DNA of 32,747 bases, from NCBI GenBank assembly GCA_020696395.1, contig JAEHCN010000007.1:1-32747 (forward strand), read 5' to 3'. The first letter of the stretch is position 1; each line of letters opens with the position of its first letter. The notes beneath the pieces are model-generated. The model worked only from the letters and a program-made list of their open reading frames with translations, did not search any database and was not told the origin of the DNA. The DNA comes from Thermoplasmata archaeon (GTDB taxonomy: Archaea; Thermoplasmatota; Thermoplasmata; UBA10834). The position numbers were made by a program, and so were the translations under genes. Shown piece after piece: positions 8,505-15,836 of this stretch.

Positions 8505-8782
8505 GTTCTAACCTCCTCTGCCTGGTCTTGGCCCATGCTCATCCTAAGTCACGGGCCTTGAAGAGGCAACGGGCACTTCGTTGAGCCTATCGGGGTCAGG
8601 CTAGTCACACACTGGGTGAAGCAACACGTCTGACATATTTCTTTCTGACTCGGAGGTCCGACATTCGCCCAGGGGCCGTCCTGCATATTTTGTCAAGGTG
8701 CCTGATTCCAACTCGCTGGGGATCCCACATCATCTCAGAATCTCTGGACGGCCAGCGAGGTCATCCGGGGGTCCAGAGGTGA
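8505..8782. other. Intergenic region without a supported gene
   Basis: The region lies between the ClC gene start and the 3' end of the DUF3795 gene, both on the minus strand. It holds the ClC ribosome binding site, two AT-rich CATATTT-like stretches (near 8635 and 8686) that could be promoters, and the hairpin at 8742-8778. No convincing coding frame is seen. Confidence 0.5.
8742..8778 (-). terminator. Hairpin just after the DUF3795-type gene
   Basis: CTCTGGAC (8742-8749) pairs perfectly with GTCCAGAG (8771-8778) around a 21-base loop, 4 bp past the stop codon of the minus-strand gene. No T-run follows, so this may be a 3' end stabiliser and not a true terminator. Confidence 0.35.
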
Positions 8783-9739
8783 TCAATCCTCGCTTTCGTC
8801 CAAGCTCTCAATGGTCTTTGCGACCTTGGCGAGAAGCTCTTTGTACTTCGCCCTGTTCGACGGTGTCACAGAGGGATCCTCGCTCCACATCCTGATGTGC
8901 TCCAGTCTCCATCGCAGGTGCTCCGCCTCCCCCATGAAAGTCGCGATCTGCAGCTCCACCTCAGCCGCCTTGAGATGGGCGTTATCGACCTTCTCGATGT
9001 TGTCGACTATGGCGTTCTTCGTAAGGGCGATGCCCATTCTCTTCACGTTGTCGATCTCGACGAGCTCGTGGACGACGATGAGCGGCCGGGTGATCACCTT
9101 GTCGAGCCCGAAATCCTCGTCATAGGGCGTGTCTGCCTGGAACCAGAGTATCATGTCTCCGGCTGTCGCCTGGCATTCGTAGCCATGCTCTGACAGGAGC
9201 CGTTTCGCCTCGGCAACCGCTCTGTCCAACTCGCCCTTTCCACGGGCCTTCCGATGCTCTCGATGGCCCTCTGAGTCCCTCGGGTGGTTGTCTCGAGTAC
9301 TCCATCGGTACAGTTTCTTCTTCCGTCTCAACTCGTCTAGGCCGCAGTCGAAGCATATGCCGTTGTGGCAACACACGACCCCGCCGCACCCCGGACATCT
9401 CCACTTGACTCTCTCAGCCTCGAGGAAACTCGAGATGCCATCATCTCTTATGCGCTCGAGGTTCTTGATCTCGCTCATTCTGTAGTGAGTCCTGTAGCGT
9501 TTGTCGATGGCGGATAGGTGCTCGCATGGGAATTCGTCGCATTCGAAGCAGTACTCAACCTTGTTCTCGAGCAACAGACCGCATCTCTTCCTCAGAAAGG
9601 AACACGCCTTGTTCCTCGGTCTGCATCCCTTGCAGTACGCCATCCGAATCCCTTCGCCCTTGACATCATGCGTGATCGCGAGATACGAGGCGCAGATGTT
9701 GCAGTTCATCCCGCAAGGGGCGATCAGCTCTTCCTTCAT
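8783..9739 (-). CDS. DUF3795-type cysteine-rich protein with an unassigned C-terminal domain
   Basis: A 318-residue protein. It begins MKEELIAPCGMNCNICASYL, the usual opening of DUF3795 proteins, with further Cys pairs through residue 72 (CKGCR, CFECDEFPC). A second Cys cluster at 115-132 (CPGC, CC, CFDC) looks like a zinc ribbon. After a charged linker, residues 165-318 form a separate alpha/beta-to-helical domain with the conspicuous segment VVHELVEID (222-230). ATG 9739 is chosen because homologous sequence starts there and a TATA box is centred 30 bp upstream. An open extension to 9958 was rejected. The Cys sites probably bind metal; no reaction is known to me for the family. Confidence 0.8.
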   Translation of the reverse strand: MKEELIAPCGMNCNICASYLAITHDVKGEGIRMAYCKGCRPRNKACSFLRKRCGLLLENKVEYCFECDEFPCEHLSAIDKRYRTHYRMSEIKNLERIRDDGISSFLEAERVKWRCPGCGGVVCCHNGICFDCGLDELRRKKKLYRWSTRDNHPRDSEGHREHRKARGKGELDRAVAEAKRLLSEHGYECQATAGDMILWFQADTPYDEDFGLDKVITRPLIVVHELVEIDNVKRMGIALTKNAIVDNIEKVDNAHLKAAEVELQIATFMGEAEHLRWRLEHIRMWSEDPSVTPSNRAKYKELLAKVAKTIESLDESED

Positions 9740-9765
9740 CTGCTGGAGGAACCGTATTGGACGAT

Positions 9766-9772
9766 GATAAAA
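9766..9772 (-). promoter_or_regulatory. TATA-like box of the DUF3795-type gene
   Basis: Minus-strand TTTTATC is centred 30 bp before ATG 9739, consistent with a leaderless transcript. It shares the intergenic space with the divergent gene at 9844. Confidence 0.55.
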
Positions 9773-9812
9773 CCATTTGCGGAGAATAGTGCATCCGCAA
9801 TAGAAACGCCGA

Positions 9813-9817
9813 TATAC
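9813..9817 (+). promoter_or_regulatory. TATA-like box of the orphan GAF-like gene
   Basis: TATAC, within GATATACC, is centred about 29 bp before the TTG at 9844. This supports a leaderless TTG start over the internal ATG at 9925. Confidence 0.45.
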
Positions 9818-9843
9818 CTTGCGATAGTATCTAGATTCAAGAA

Positions 9844-10644
9844 TTGTCTGTGGTCGGAGCGTGGCTCGCCAAATCCCGCGAGGCCTCTCGTCGACCTTCG
9901 AAATTCCTGCAGGACGGCTACGCAATGCCCTACACGACGCACACGGACAAGGTGACATCAGACCAGGTTGAGATATATCTCAAGATGGCTTATCTCAAGA
10001 CCCGGAGAGACCATAACTCTAGGGTTCTCGAAGAATTCGTGACGCTCCTGGAGCATTTTCAGAAGAACCACGTGGTCCTCTCCGAAATTCTGCAGGAGGC
10101 TGCGGACCTCATCAGGAGACTGTTCACGCTTAGATATGTGATGATCGGCTTGAAAGGCCGAGACGGGAAGTACAAGTACGAGTTCATGTCCGGGATGAGG
10201 GAGGATTCATGGGCTGCGCACAGGAAGAAGGTGTACACGCTAGAATCATTTGCGCAATCCGTCCCTGGGTGGTACAGTGCAGGCGTGATAAGCAAGTTGA
10301 GCAGGGTCTACCTTGAGGAGAAGAATCCCTTGGGCCCTGGGTATGAGACATCGGTGAATAGGCCCGTACTATTGAGCCAACAGAGGTCTTCGGTCGATTC
10401 GAGTCTGGAGGCGGATTTCTTTAACGCGCTCATCAAGGGCCAGAGGGATGAGTTGCTTGGATGGATAGAGTATTCCGGGACCGTAAGTGGCAAGCTACCC
10501 GACGTGACTGTAATCAGAAACGTCGAAGTGATAGCATCTATCCTGGGGGTCGCGATAACGTACCTGGAAAGGAAGAGGGCGACCCTCAAATCTGAATCTC
10601 AGCAAGACGATTCGACGCTTCCGTCCACGCCCAATCGAGGGTAA
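9844..10644 (+). CDS. GAF-like sensory protein without output domain
   Basis: A 266-residue soluble protein. Residues 45-95 form amphipathic helices (LEEFVTLLEHFQKNHVVLSE), followed by an alpha/beta region resembling a GAF fold: RRLFTLRYVMIGLKGRDGKY, then VTVIRNVEVIASILGVAITYLERKR near the end, like the last GAF helix. No kinase, DNA-binding or enzymatic motif is visible. The start is TTG 9844 by TATA spacing; ATG 9925, which would give 239 residues, is the alternative. Its last 59 bp overlap the convergent peptidase gene. It may receive a signal and pass it to a partner such as the sensor kinases nearby, but that is inference. Confidence 0.7.
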   Translation: MSVVGAWLAKSREASRRPSKFLQDGYAMPYTTHTDKVTSDQVEIYLKMAYLKTRRDHNSRVLEEFVTLLEHFQKNHVVLSEILQEAADLIRRLFTLRYVMIGLKGRDGKYKYEFMSGMREDSWAAHRKKVYTLESFAQSVPGWYSAGVISKLSRVYLEEKNPLGPGYETSVNRPVLLSQQRSSVDSSLEADFFNALIKGQRDELLGWIEYSGTVSGKLPDVTVIRNVEVIASILGVAITYLERKRATLKSESQQDDSTLPSTPNRG

Positions 10645-12748
10645 TCAGGTCTTCCTGCAACCACGGAATCAGCAAGTCGTCTCTCATGTCTTCGAGAACG
10701 ATTAACGCCTCGCAGCTAGAAAGAGACTCATCCTGGAGCCCGAGATAGACCCAATAGACATCGACGTAGGCCTGTTGCTGGTCGAACTCACCGGCCCAGT
10801 ACATCTGTTCCGGGTCGTCGCTGTACATGCTAGCCATCACAAGACTATAGGTCTCGGGGCTGCACAGAGGTGCCCATTCCATCGTATACACACCTTCGAG
10901 GGCCCCCATTGCGCGGTCAGTCGATTCGGCCATGAGCGCGGAGATTGCGCCCACAACGCCAACGAGGTCGTGAACATGCTGCTCTGAACGAAGGAACACT
11001 TCCTCGGTGCCTGTTGCTCCCCCTATGCCAACGCTCCACCGGTTTATGGTCTGACGAGCTTCGATGAGCGCCTGATTGAGAATCGACGCATCCGCAAGAA
11101 TCGCATCGCGCTCCTCATCGGTATCCGCTTGCTCATAGGCGGTCTCCAGGTCTTTACCGTAGGCGTTTGTGGCCATCACCTCTTCTCTGAGAGCCGTCAG
11201 GGCTACATCCGCCCTTTCGAATAGCTCAGCTTCGCCTGGGACCAATAATGCCTCGGAGTGAAGGAAGTTCTTCACCCAGGTAATAATCGTCGTGAAATCA
11301 AACGGCATCACCAACACACCGTCCAGCCGTATGGCCATAAGCGCAAAGAGGTCCAGCATGTCCTTTATCGATTCAGGGCTCGACCGAGACAGGTCGTCCA
11401 GCTGTGTGTGATAGGTGGACCATCCGCCCTCTACGAAAGAGCCGTACACTGCGGACCCTCCCCCGACCGCCGCGAACGACCATGCATCTGTATGCGAAAA
11501 CAACGGATACGAGAAAGTCGCAAGGTGGGTAGAATCCGCACACGCATCTATCAGAAAATCGTTAATCTCCCAAGTATTCTCAAGCCAGTATGGACCGTGG
11601 GTTCTAGCGCTCCCTATCATGTCGAGGTTGAAATCGACCACCAATCCGTCCAGAATCTCAGGGTGCGCAAGGACGAACTCGTACGAGCCGACTATCCAAT
11701 CATACCAGTCGGAAGGTCCTCCGCACTCTTCGGAGCCGAACGTACAGAACACGATGGTCCTCTCATTCACGAAAGAGCCATCGTCCCGGGACTCAGCGAA
11801 GTGCCGGGCAAGTTCGAGCACTCCGGCTACCCCCGAGCAGTCGTCACTAGCTCCCGCCCACCAAGTGTCCGCGTGAGCTGAGAACACGATGTACTGGTCC
11901 GGATGGGTCGTTCCGTAAAGATAACCGACGACATTTACGGACTCAGCGTGTTCGACCGAGTAGATGTCGGCAGACCCTTCTATCCGGACGGTGACGGTGC
12001 CGGAATCCATCAGGTCCTTGATACGCTCTGCCGAATCACGAGATATCGAGAAGGCGGGTATGGACCCCCCGACGGCGTCCTGCTTGATTGCCTCAGAGTC
12101 CGGGTACGGGCCGAAATACCCATAGAATAGGATTGCCGAAGCTTCATGGAGCGCGATCTCCTCTACCGTTATGGTCGGCCACGGGATAATCCAGTCATTT
12201 CTGAGCACAAGGACGATTGCGTCGTCGAGGTCGCCCGCTGCGTCAAGCTCAGTTGCCGTCGCAGTCCCAACATCCACGACTGGACCAGTCAGGATCTTGC
12301 CATCATTCTCGTTTCCGAAGAAGTACGGCTGATAATCATGCATCCCCCAAACGGAGTAGCTCCCGCCATATGTCGTGACCGGGATGTCTTCCTCCTCGGG
12401 CGAGGTCACGGTAAGGGAAGTTCCGTGGTGGTCCCAGCTAGAGGTGGCGAAAGTCTCCATCTCGACCTTGTCCAGCTCCAAATCGGTTAGATAATCGTAG
12501 ACGTATGTCTGGGCTACGAACTCCTCAGAGGTTCCCGCCACCTTCTCGCCCAGACCAGCGAGGTGCTCTAGATGCGTCCATGCTTCGTCGGCGTCGATTC
12601 CGCTCAGGAACTCCACTTCCTCAGGAGTCATCCCGCCAGACGCAGCAGCGCTGTACGCAGATTTGTAGTCCAACCCTCCCAATACGGGAGCGAGGGACAT
12701 TCCAGCCAGAATCAGGCACAGTGCCAACACAAGCATCTTTCGAATCAT
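10586..12748 (-). CDS. Secreted M28-family zinc metallopeptidase
   Basis: A 720-residue protein with a signal peptide (MIRKMLVLALCLILAGMSLA). The catalytic M28 domain has a di-zinc site: VFSAHADTWWAGASDDCSG (His292, Asp302), FGSEECGG (the catalytic Glu pair near 340), FNLDMIGSA (Asp) and SHTDAW (His). Residues 145-265 resemble an inserted PA-like domain between the N-terminal segment and the peptidase core. A helical C-terminal extension of about 230 residues follows, with long charged helices. Aminopeptidase or carboxypeptidase activity outside the membrane, feeding on peptides, is likely. ATG 12748 is preferred over TTG 12775 because the purine-rich GGAGAGGAAGAGA precedes it and it opens directly on the signal peptide. 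The 3' end overlaps the gene at 9844 tail to tail. Confidence 0.9.
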   Translation of the reverse strand: MIRKMLVLALCLILAGMSLAPVLGGLDYKSAYSAAASGGMTPEEVEFLSGIDADEAWTHLEHLAGLGEKVAGTSEEFVAQTYVYDYLTDLELDKVEMETFATSSWDHHGTSLTVTSPEEEDIPVTTYGGSYSVWGMHDYQPYFFGNENDGKILTGPVVDVGTATATELDAAGDLDDAIVLVLRNDWIIPWPTITVEEIALHEASAILFYGYFGPYPDSEAIKQDAVGGSIPAFSISRDSAERIKDLMDSGTVTVRIEGSADIYSVEHAESVNVVGYLYGTTHPDQYIVFSAHADTWWAGASDDCSGVAGVLELARHFAESRDDGSFVNERTIVFCTFGSEECGGPSDWYDWIVGSYEFVLAHPEILDGLVVDFNLDMIGSARTHGPYWLENTWEINDFLIDACADSTHLATFSYPLFSHTDAWSFAAVGGGSAVYGSFVEGGWSTYHTQLDDLSRSSPESIKDMLDLFALMAIRLDGVLVMPFDFTTIITWVKNFLHSEALLVPGEAELFERADVALTALREEVMATNAYGKDLETAYEQADTDEERDAILADASILNQALIEARQTINRWSVGIGGATGTEEVFLRSEQHVHDLVGVVGAISALMAESTDRAMGALEGVYTMEWAPLCSPETYSLVMASMYSDDPEQMYWAGEFDQQQAYVDVYWVYLGLQDESLSSCEALIVLEDMRDDLLIPWLQEDLITLDWAWTEASNRLAEIQI

Positions 12749-13222
12749 TCTCTTCCTCTCCGGCGGGGAGGTCAACGCTGGGTTAACGAATTCCTGCCCT
12801 CTTCGTGAAGCTCATCACGGTGCTAAATGCTTTGCCTTCGAAATTCGAGTTACTGGTGCGGAGCGGAAGGAATCAGAGGAGTCTTCCTGAAGCTCGCTCC
12901 GGTCGGCATCCTGGAATCCGCTCCTCCTCTACCTGCTAGTGGGGCCCCCCTTGGCCTCAAAAAGGCGGCCGAACCTAACGAGGTTCAAGGACGGAGGGCT
13001 CTGCCCCTCAATGCCCCCCGACCTCTTCGAGGAGAATGGCAGCGGCCCGGCAAGCGGGCCTTGCCGTAAAAAGGATTTAACCACGAGGCGCTTGATGTCA
13101 GACTGCAAGAAAGAAGGGTTTAGGAGCGGGAGATGCAACAGAAGCCCTCTTGATACTCGCTCCGCGGGGCTTACGCTACGCTCGCAATATCACTGTTACC
13201 TGCTCTTGCGTCTCTTGGTGTC
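12749..13222. other. Hairpin-rich non-coding stretch upstream of the integrase remnant
   Basis: No convincing gene is seen in about 470 bp. The left end holds the peptidase promoter (TTTAGC on the minus strand near 12822-12827). Several stems follow. GGAGCG at 12860-12865 can pair with 12895-12900, or, extended to 8 bp, with TCCGCTCC at 12917-12924. Four more are GCCT/AGGC (12954-12966), GAACCT-AACG-AGGTTC (12971-12986), GAGGGC-TCT-GCCCCTC (12994-13009) and CCTC-TTC-GAGG (13022-13032). The strongest is a two-part stem at 13038-13065 containing GGCCCG-GCAAG-CGGGCC. It could be a decayed element end or a structured RNA. Confidence 0.5.
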
Positions 13223-13618
13223 TTGTCCATAAATGACGCCATTAAGGTTCGTGGCAGGGCCGAGCACCTTGAGAGCCACGGGTTCGACCCCGCATCCGTC
13301 GAGGCTCTCTTCCCATGCATCCGGCAAGATGGCAGCGTGGTCTACTGGACGCAGCAGCTTTGGACCAAGTTGAAGTCCCATGTGGAGACTGCATCGGGAG
13401 TTCGGTTCAAGTGGAAGGACTTGAGGCCCACGTTTGCTCATATGGCGAAGGACAAAGGAACCCTGATTGAGGACGTGAGCAAGGCTTTGAGGCATTCGAG
13501 CACGGTGACAACGGAGAGGTACTACTCGCGAGTGCGTTCGGAAACCGCGTTCTCCCTCATGCGACAGGCTTGGGAAGCGCCTGTCGCGGAAAAACCCAAA
13601 ACGCTGATAAGGATTTAG
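13223..13618 (+). pseudogene. Tyrosine integrase remnant (C-terminal catalytic part)
   Basis: The frame reads as the C-terminal part of an archaeal tyrosine recombinase: IKVRGRAEHLESHGFDP, YWTQQLWTKLKSHVE, then RFKWKDLRPTFAHMAKDKG (the second catalytic Arg box), and ALRHSSTVTTERYYSRVR, with the His-x-x-Arg-like block and the nucleophile Tyr. The N-terminal half, with the core-binding domain and first catalytic Arg, is absent. The frame is open back to a TGA at 13151, but that stretch (YSLRGAYATLAISLLPAL) does not look like integrase. TTG 13223 is only a nominal start. The gene ends 15 bp before the 3' end of the tRNA-Val gene, the usual attachment site of such elements. Truncation makes activity very unlikely. 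Confidence 0.8.
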
Positions 13619-13633
13619 CCAGTAGTGTGAGAG

Positions 13634-13706
13634 TGGGCCCAACCGGATTCGAACCGGTGATTTTCTGCATGTCAAGCAGATGTCATAGCCACTAGACCAT
13701 GGGCCC
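13634..13706 (-). tRNA. tRNA-Val (anticodon GAC)
   Basis: A full cloverleaf reads on the minus strand. The acceptor GGGCCCA/TGGGCCC encloses a D-arm starting GTCTAGTGG, and the anticodon stem TCTGC/GCAGA holds loop TTGACAT (anticodon GAC, reading GUC). The T-arm is ACCGG-TTCGAAT-CCGGT and the discriminator is A. It is 73 nt long, has no intron, and CCA is not encoded. Its 3' end faces the integrase remnant, so it probably served as an attachment site. Confidence 0.96.
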
Positions 13707-13734
13707 TGATGGAGCCGAGATAAGGCAAGGGGTT

Positions 13735-13740
13735 CTATAA
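13735..13740 (-). promoter_or_regulatory. TATA box of tRNA-Val
   Basis: Minus-strand TTATAG is centred about 31 bp upstream of the mature tRNA 5' end, implying a leader of about 5 nt. Confidence 0.6.
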
Positions 13741-13816
13741 CCCTTTCTGTCGGACCCCCAGCAGCCAGTCGTCGGGATGATGCTTTCTTATCCTATCTCG
13801 ACAATGGCTGGTCATC

Positions 13817-14914
13817 ATGTCGGGAGGAGCGACGCTCGTCTACGCAGGCGAAGGTGCTTCGCATTCGTGGATTTGGCTGGCGGATTTGCTCGAGGCCAAT
13901 GGTGTGTTCCGGGCAGGCTTCGTCGACGCCGCAGGACTCGTTCGAGGGCTCGAGGATGCGCCTTCTTTGGTTGCGGTATCCGGTGGCGACGGGTTCGAGA
14001 TCGCCTCCGCTCTGGCGGAGCGGGGTTTCGCATCGCTCAGGGAGTTCGTTCACGGAGGAGGCAGGTATATCGGCATCTGTGCGGGAGCTTACCTCCCTCT
14101 GCCGTCCAGGATAGAACCGATGTCCGGATTCAACATCTCGGAGACGAGGATTATGAACATCCGATCGGAATCCGCGGAAACAGCGGCACCTTCTCCGCGA
14201 CTGTCAGTCAGATACGGTTCCTGCAGCGTGTTCCACCCTATCAGGGGGGAGGTCGAAATAGGCAACGGGGCCGAGCGGTTCGTCGCCCCCATCTACGGCG
14301 GACCGGTGTTCTCGGAACCACAGATTGACCACCCGGTTCTCCGATATCTCTCGTTCACGCATCGGACATCCTTCCAGACAGAACGACACGTTGCAGAACA
14401 GGTCATGATCAATCAACCTGCGGTGGTGACATGCGACTACGGGGATGGTCGGTTGGTGCTGGCAGGACCGCATATGGAGCATCCGGGTTATCCCCTAGCG
14501 AACGAGTGCTTCCTGCGGCTCGCAGGACTATCGGGCAGACCTCAACCCTGCTGCAGGTCCACCGACGTGACGAGCGAGTTCAAGTCGCTGGATCGGTCGA
14601 TGGCCGACTTGAAGGTCGCGGTGTCGGGAATGGAACGCGAGTCGTTCATTGTGGGCGCGAAGCAGTGGGACGGGAGCAGAATGCTGGAGCTAGCAGGGGC
14701 AATCGAAAGCCGCAAGGAGTCCCTCGACAGCGATTCCGCCCAGGCAGTGTCGGTCCTGCTCGACAGGTCGCGGGAGGATCTGATGTCCACCGGTCCTGAG
14801 AAGGTCGACGACTCGGATTCGGCTCCGGCTCTTCTCGTAGAAGCCGCCCGTCTATGTGTCGACCATCACTTCCGCGCCAAGAGGGATGAGTTTATACTTG
14901 GCCACCCTCATTAA
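13817..14914 (+). CDS. BPL_N-domain / class I glutamine amidotransferase-like protein
   Basis: A 365-residue soluble protein. Residues 1-240 match the biotin-protein-ligase N-terminal (BPL_N) branch of the GATase1-like fold: an early YAGEGAS loop, SLVAVSGGDGFE, then the nucleophile elbow GGGRYIGICAGAYL (Cys88), and a late HMEHPGYPLANECF segment. It has no biotin ligase domain. Residues 250-365 are a helical extension (DRSMADLKVAVSGMERESF and on) that I do not recognise. The substrate is unknown; the Cys88 elbow suggests thiol chemistry, but a Gln amidotransferase partner is not visible. ATG 13817 lies 28 bp after the centre of a TTCTTATCC box (13785-13793). It precedes the HdrE/HdrD-like pair on the same strand, but that pair has its own promoter. 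Confidence 0.78.
   Translation: MSGGATLVYAGEGASHSWIWLADLLEANGVFRAGFVDAAGLVRGLEDAPSLVAVSGGDGFEIASALAERGFASLREFVHGGGRYIGICAGAYLPLPSRIEPMSGFNISETRIMNIRSESAETAAPSPRLSVRYGSCSVFHPIRGEVEIGNGAERFVAPIYGGPVFSEPQIDHPVLRYLSFTHRTSFQTERHVAEQVMINQPAVVTCDYGDGRLVLAGPHMEHPGYPLANECFLRLAGLSGRPQPCCRSTDVTSEFKSLDRSMADLKVAVSGMERESFIVGAKQWDGSRMLELAGAIESRKESLDSDSAQAVSVLLDRSREDLMSTGPEKVDDSDSAPALLVEAARLCVDHHFRAKRDEFILGHPH
14891..14896 (+). promoter_or_regulatory. TATA box of the HdrE/HdrD-like operon
   Basis: TTTATA lies inside the last codons of the preceding gene, centred 28 bp before ATG 14922. It gives the redox pair its own leaderless promoter. Confidence 0.65.
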
Positions 14915-14921
14915 AGCGGAC

Positions 14922-15836
14922 ATGCCTGACGGCAGGTATATGAGCGAGAAGGCGTGGCTGTATGTCCCGTTCTTCGCGTTCGTCGTTCTCGTCTCGGCCG
15001 TGATACTCCTTCTGCCGTACGACACGGTATATGTCAGGGACGAGGTGTACCTGTACCTGTTCCTCGTCACGGTGGTCGTGTGCACTGCGGTGTTTCTGCT
15101 TGGCACACTCTACAACATGCTCCTGTGGATGCACGGGAAAGGCCTCGTCACTACCCCTGAGCGAAGGCTCCTCCGGCTCAGTGCTAAGGCCTTGCGGCTC
15201 CTTTTCAGCAGGGCGTTCGCTAAGGCCATCGCCGTCTTCGTCAGGGATTCGCTCTACATCTCGAAGCTCAGGAAACTGAGCGCGACGAGATGGTTCATGC
15301 ACGTCATGATTCTCGGCGGGTTCCTCATGATGTTCGCCCTCGACCTGATCGTGACGCTGTCCCTCGATATCCTCAGGTACGGGCCCATGATTGACGAGGG
15401 CGGATGGGCCAAGCTGTGGATACGGGACGTCGGCTTCGAAGTCGCCGGCGCGATGATGCTCGTCGGCCTGTCGATCGCTGCCGTACGCAGGTTCGGCTTG
15501 AAGCCGAAGATCGTCAGGACGGAGCTGCCGGATGCCGCCTCCATACTCTTCCTGTTCGCGGTCGTCGCTGGCGGCTTCGTGCTGGAGGGGATGGGGATCG
15601 CAGGCGCCATTCCCGGACATCAGGAGAATGTCGAGTACTCGTTCCTCGGGTACGCGTTGTCATCGATCATGCCGGCCTCGTCAGGCGACCTGTACGACGA
15701 GGCGTGGCTCGTACACGGCGTCATGAGCGCCTTGCTTATCGCATACATACCGTTCAGCAAGTTGTTCCATATGATCGTCACGCCGATCGCCGTCGAGCTC
15801 GAGGGGCTCCTCGGCGATAAGGGGGCGGTCCCGTGA
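14922..15836 (+). CDS. HdrE/NarI-type membrane cytochrome b subunit
   Basis: A 304-residue integral membrane protein with six predicted helices. His residues sit where the NarI/HdrE/DsrM family binds heme b: MLLWMHGKG, WFMHVMILGG, WLVHGVMSA and SKLFHMIVTP. In the family this subunit passes electrons between a membrane quinone or methanophenazine and a cytoplasmic Fe-S partner. The downstream gene overlaps by 4 bp (GTGA) and encodes exactly such a partner. ATG 14922 was chosen from the TATA box; GTG 14856 would add 22 residues lying inside the upstream gene. ATG 14940 is a less likely alternative. Confidence 0.85.
   Translation: MPDGRYMSEKAWLYVPFFAFVVLVSAVILLLPYDTVYVRDEVYLYLFLVTVVVCTAVFLLGTLYNMLLWMHGKGLVTTPERRLLRLSAKALRLLFSRAFAKAIAVFVRDSLYISKLRKLSATRWFMHVMILGGFLMMFALDLIVTLSLDILRYGPMIDEGGWAKLWIRDVGFEVAGAMMLVGLSIAAVRRFGLKPKIVRTELPDAASILFLFAVVAGGFVLEGMGIAGAIPGHQENVEYSFLGYALSSIMPASSGDLYDEAWLVHGVMSALLIAYIPFSKLFHMIVTPIAVELEGLLGDKGAVP

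Noticed and set aside
12929-13138. Minus-strand frame of 69 codons in the hairpin-rich stretch
   Set aside because: Its codons track the hairpins, no start signal is evident and no family is recognised.
12749-13222. Second attachment-site copy of the tRNA-Val 3' end
   Set aside because: No copy of the T-arm/acceptor sequence was seen left of the integrase remnant, so element borders cannot be drawn.
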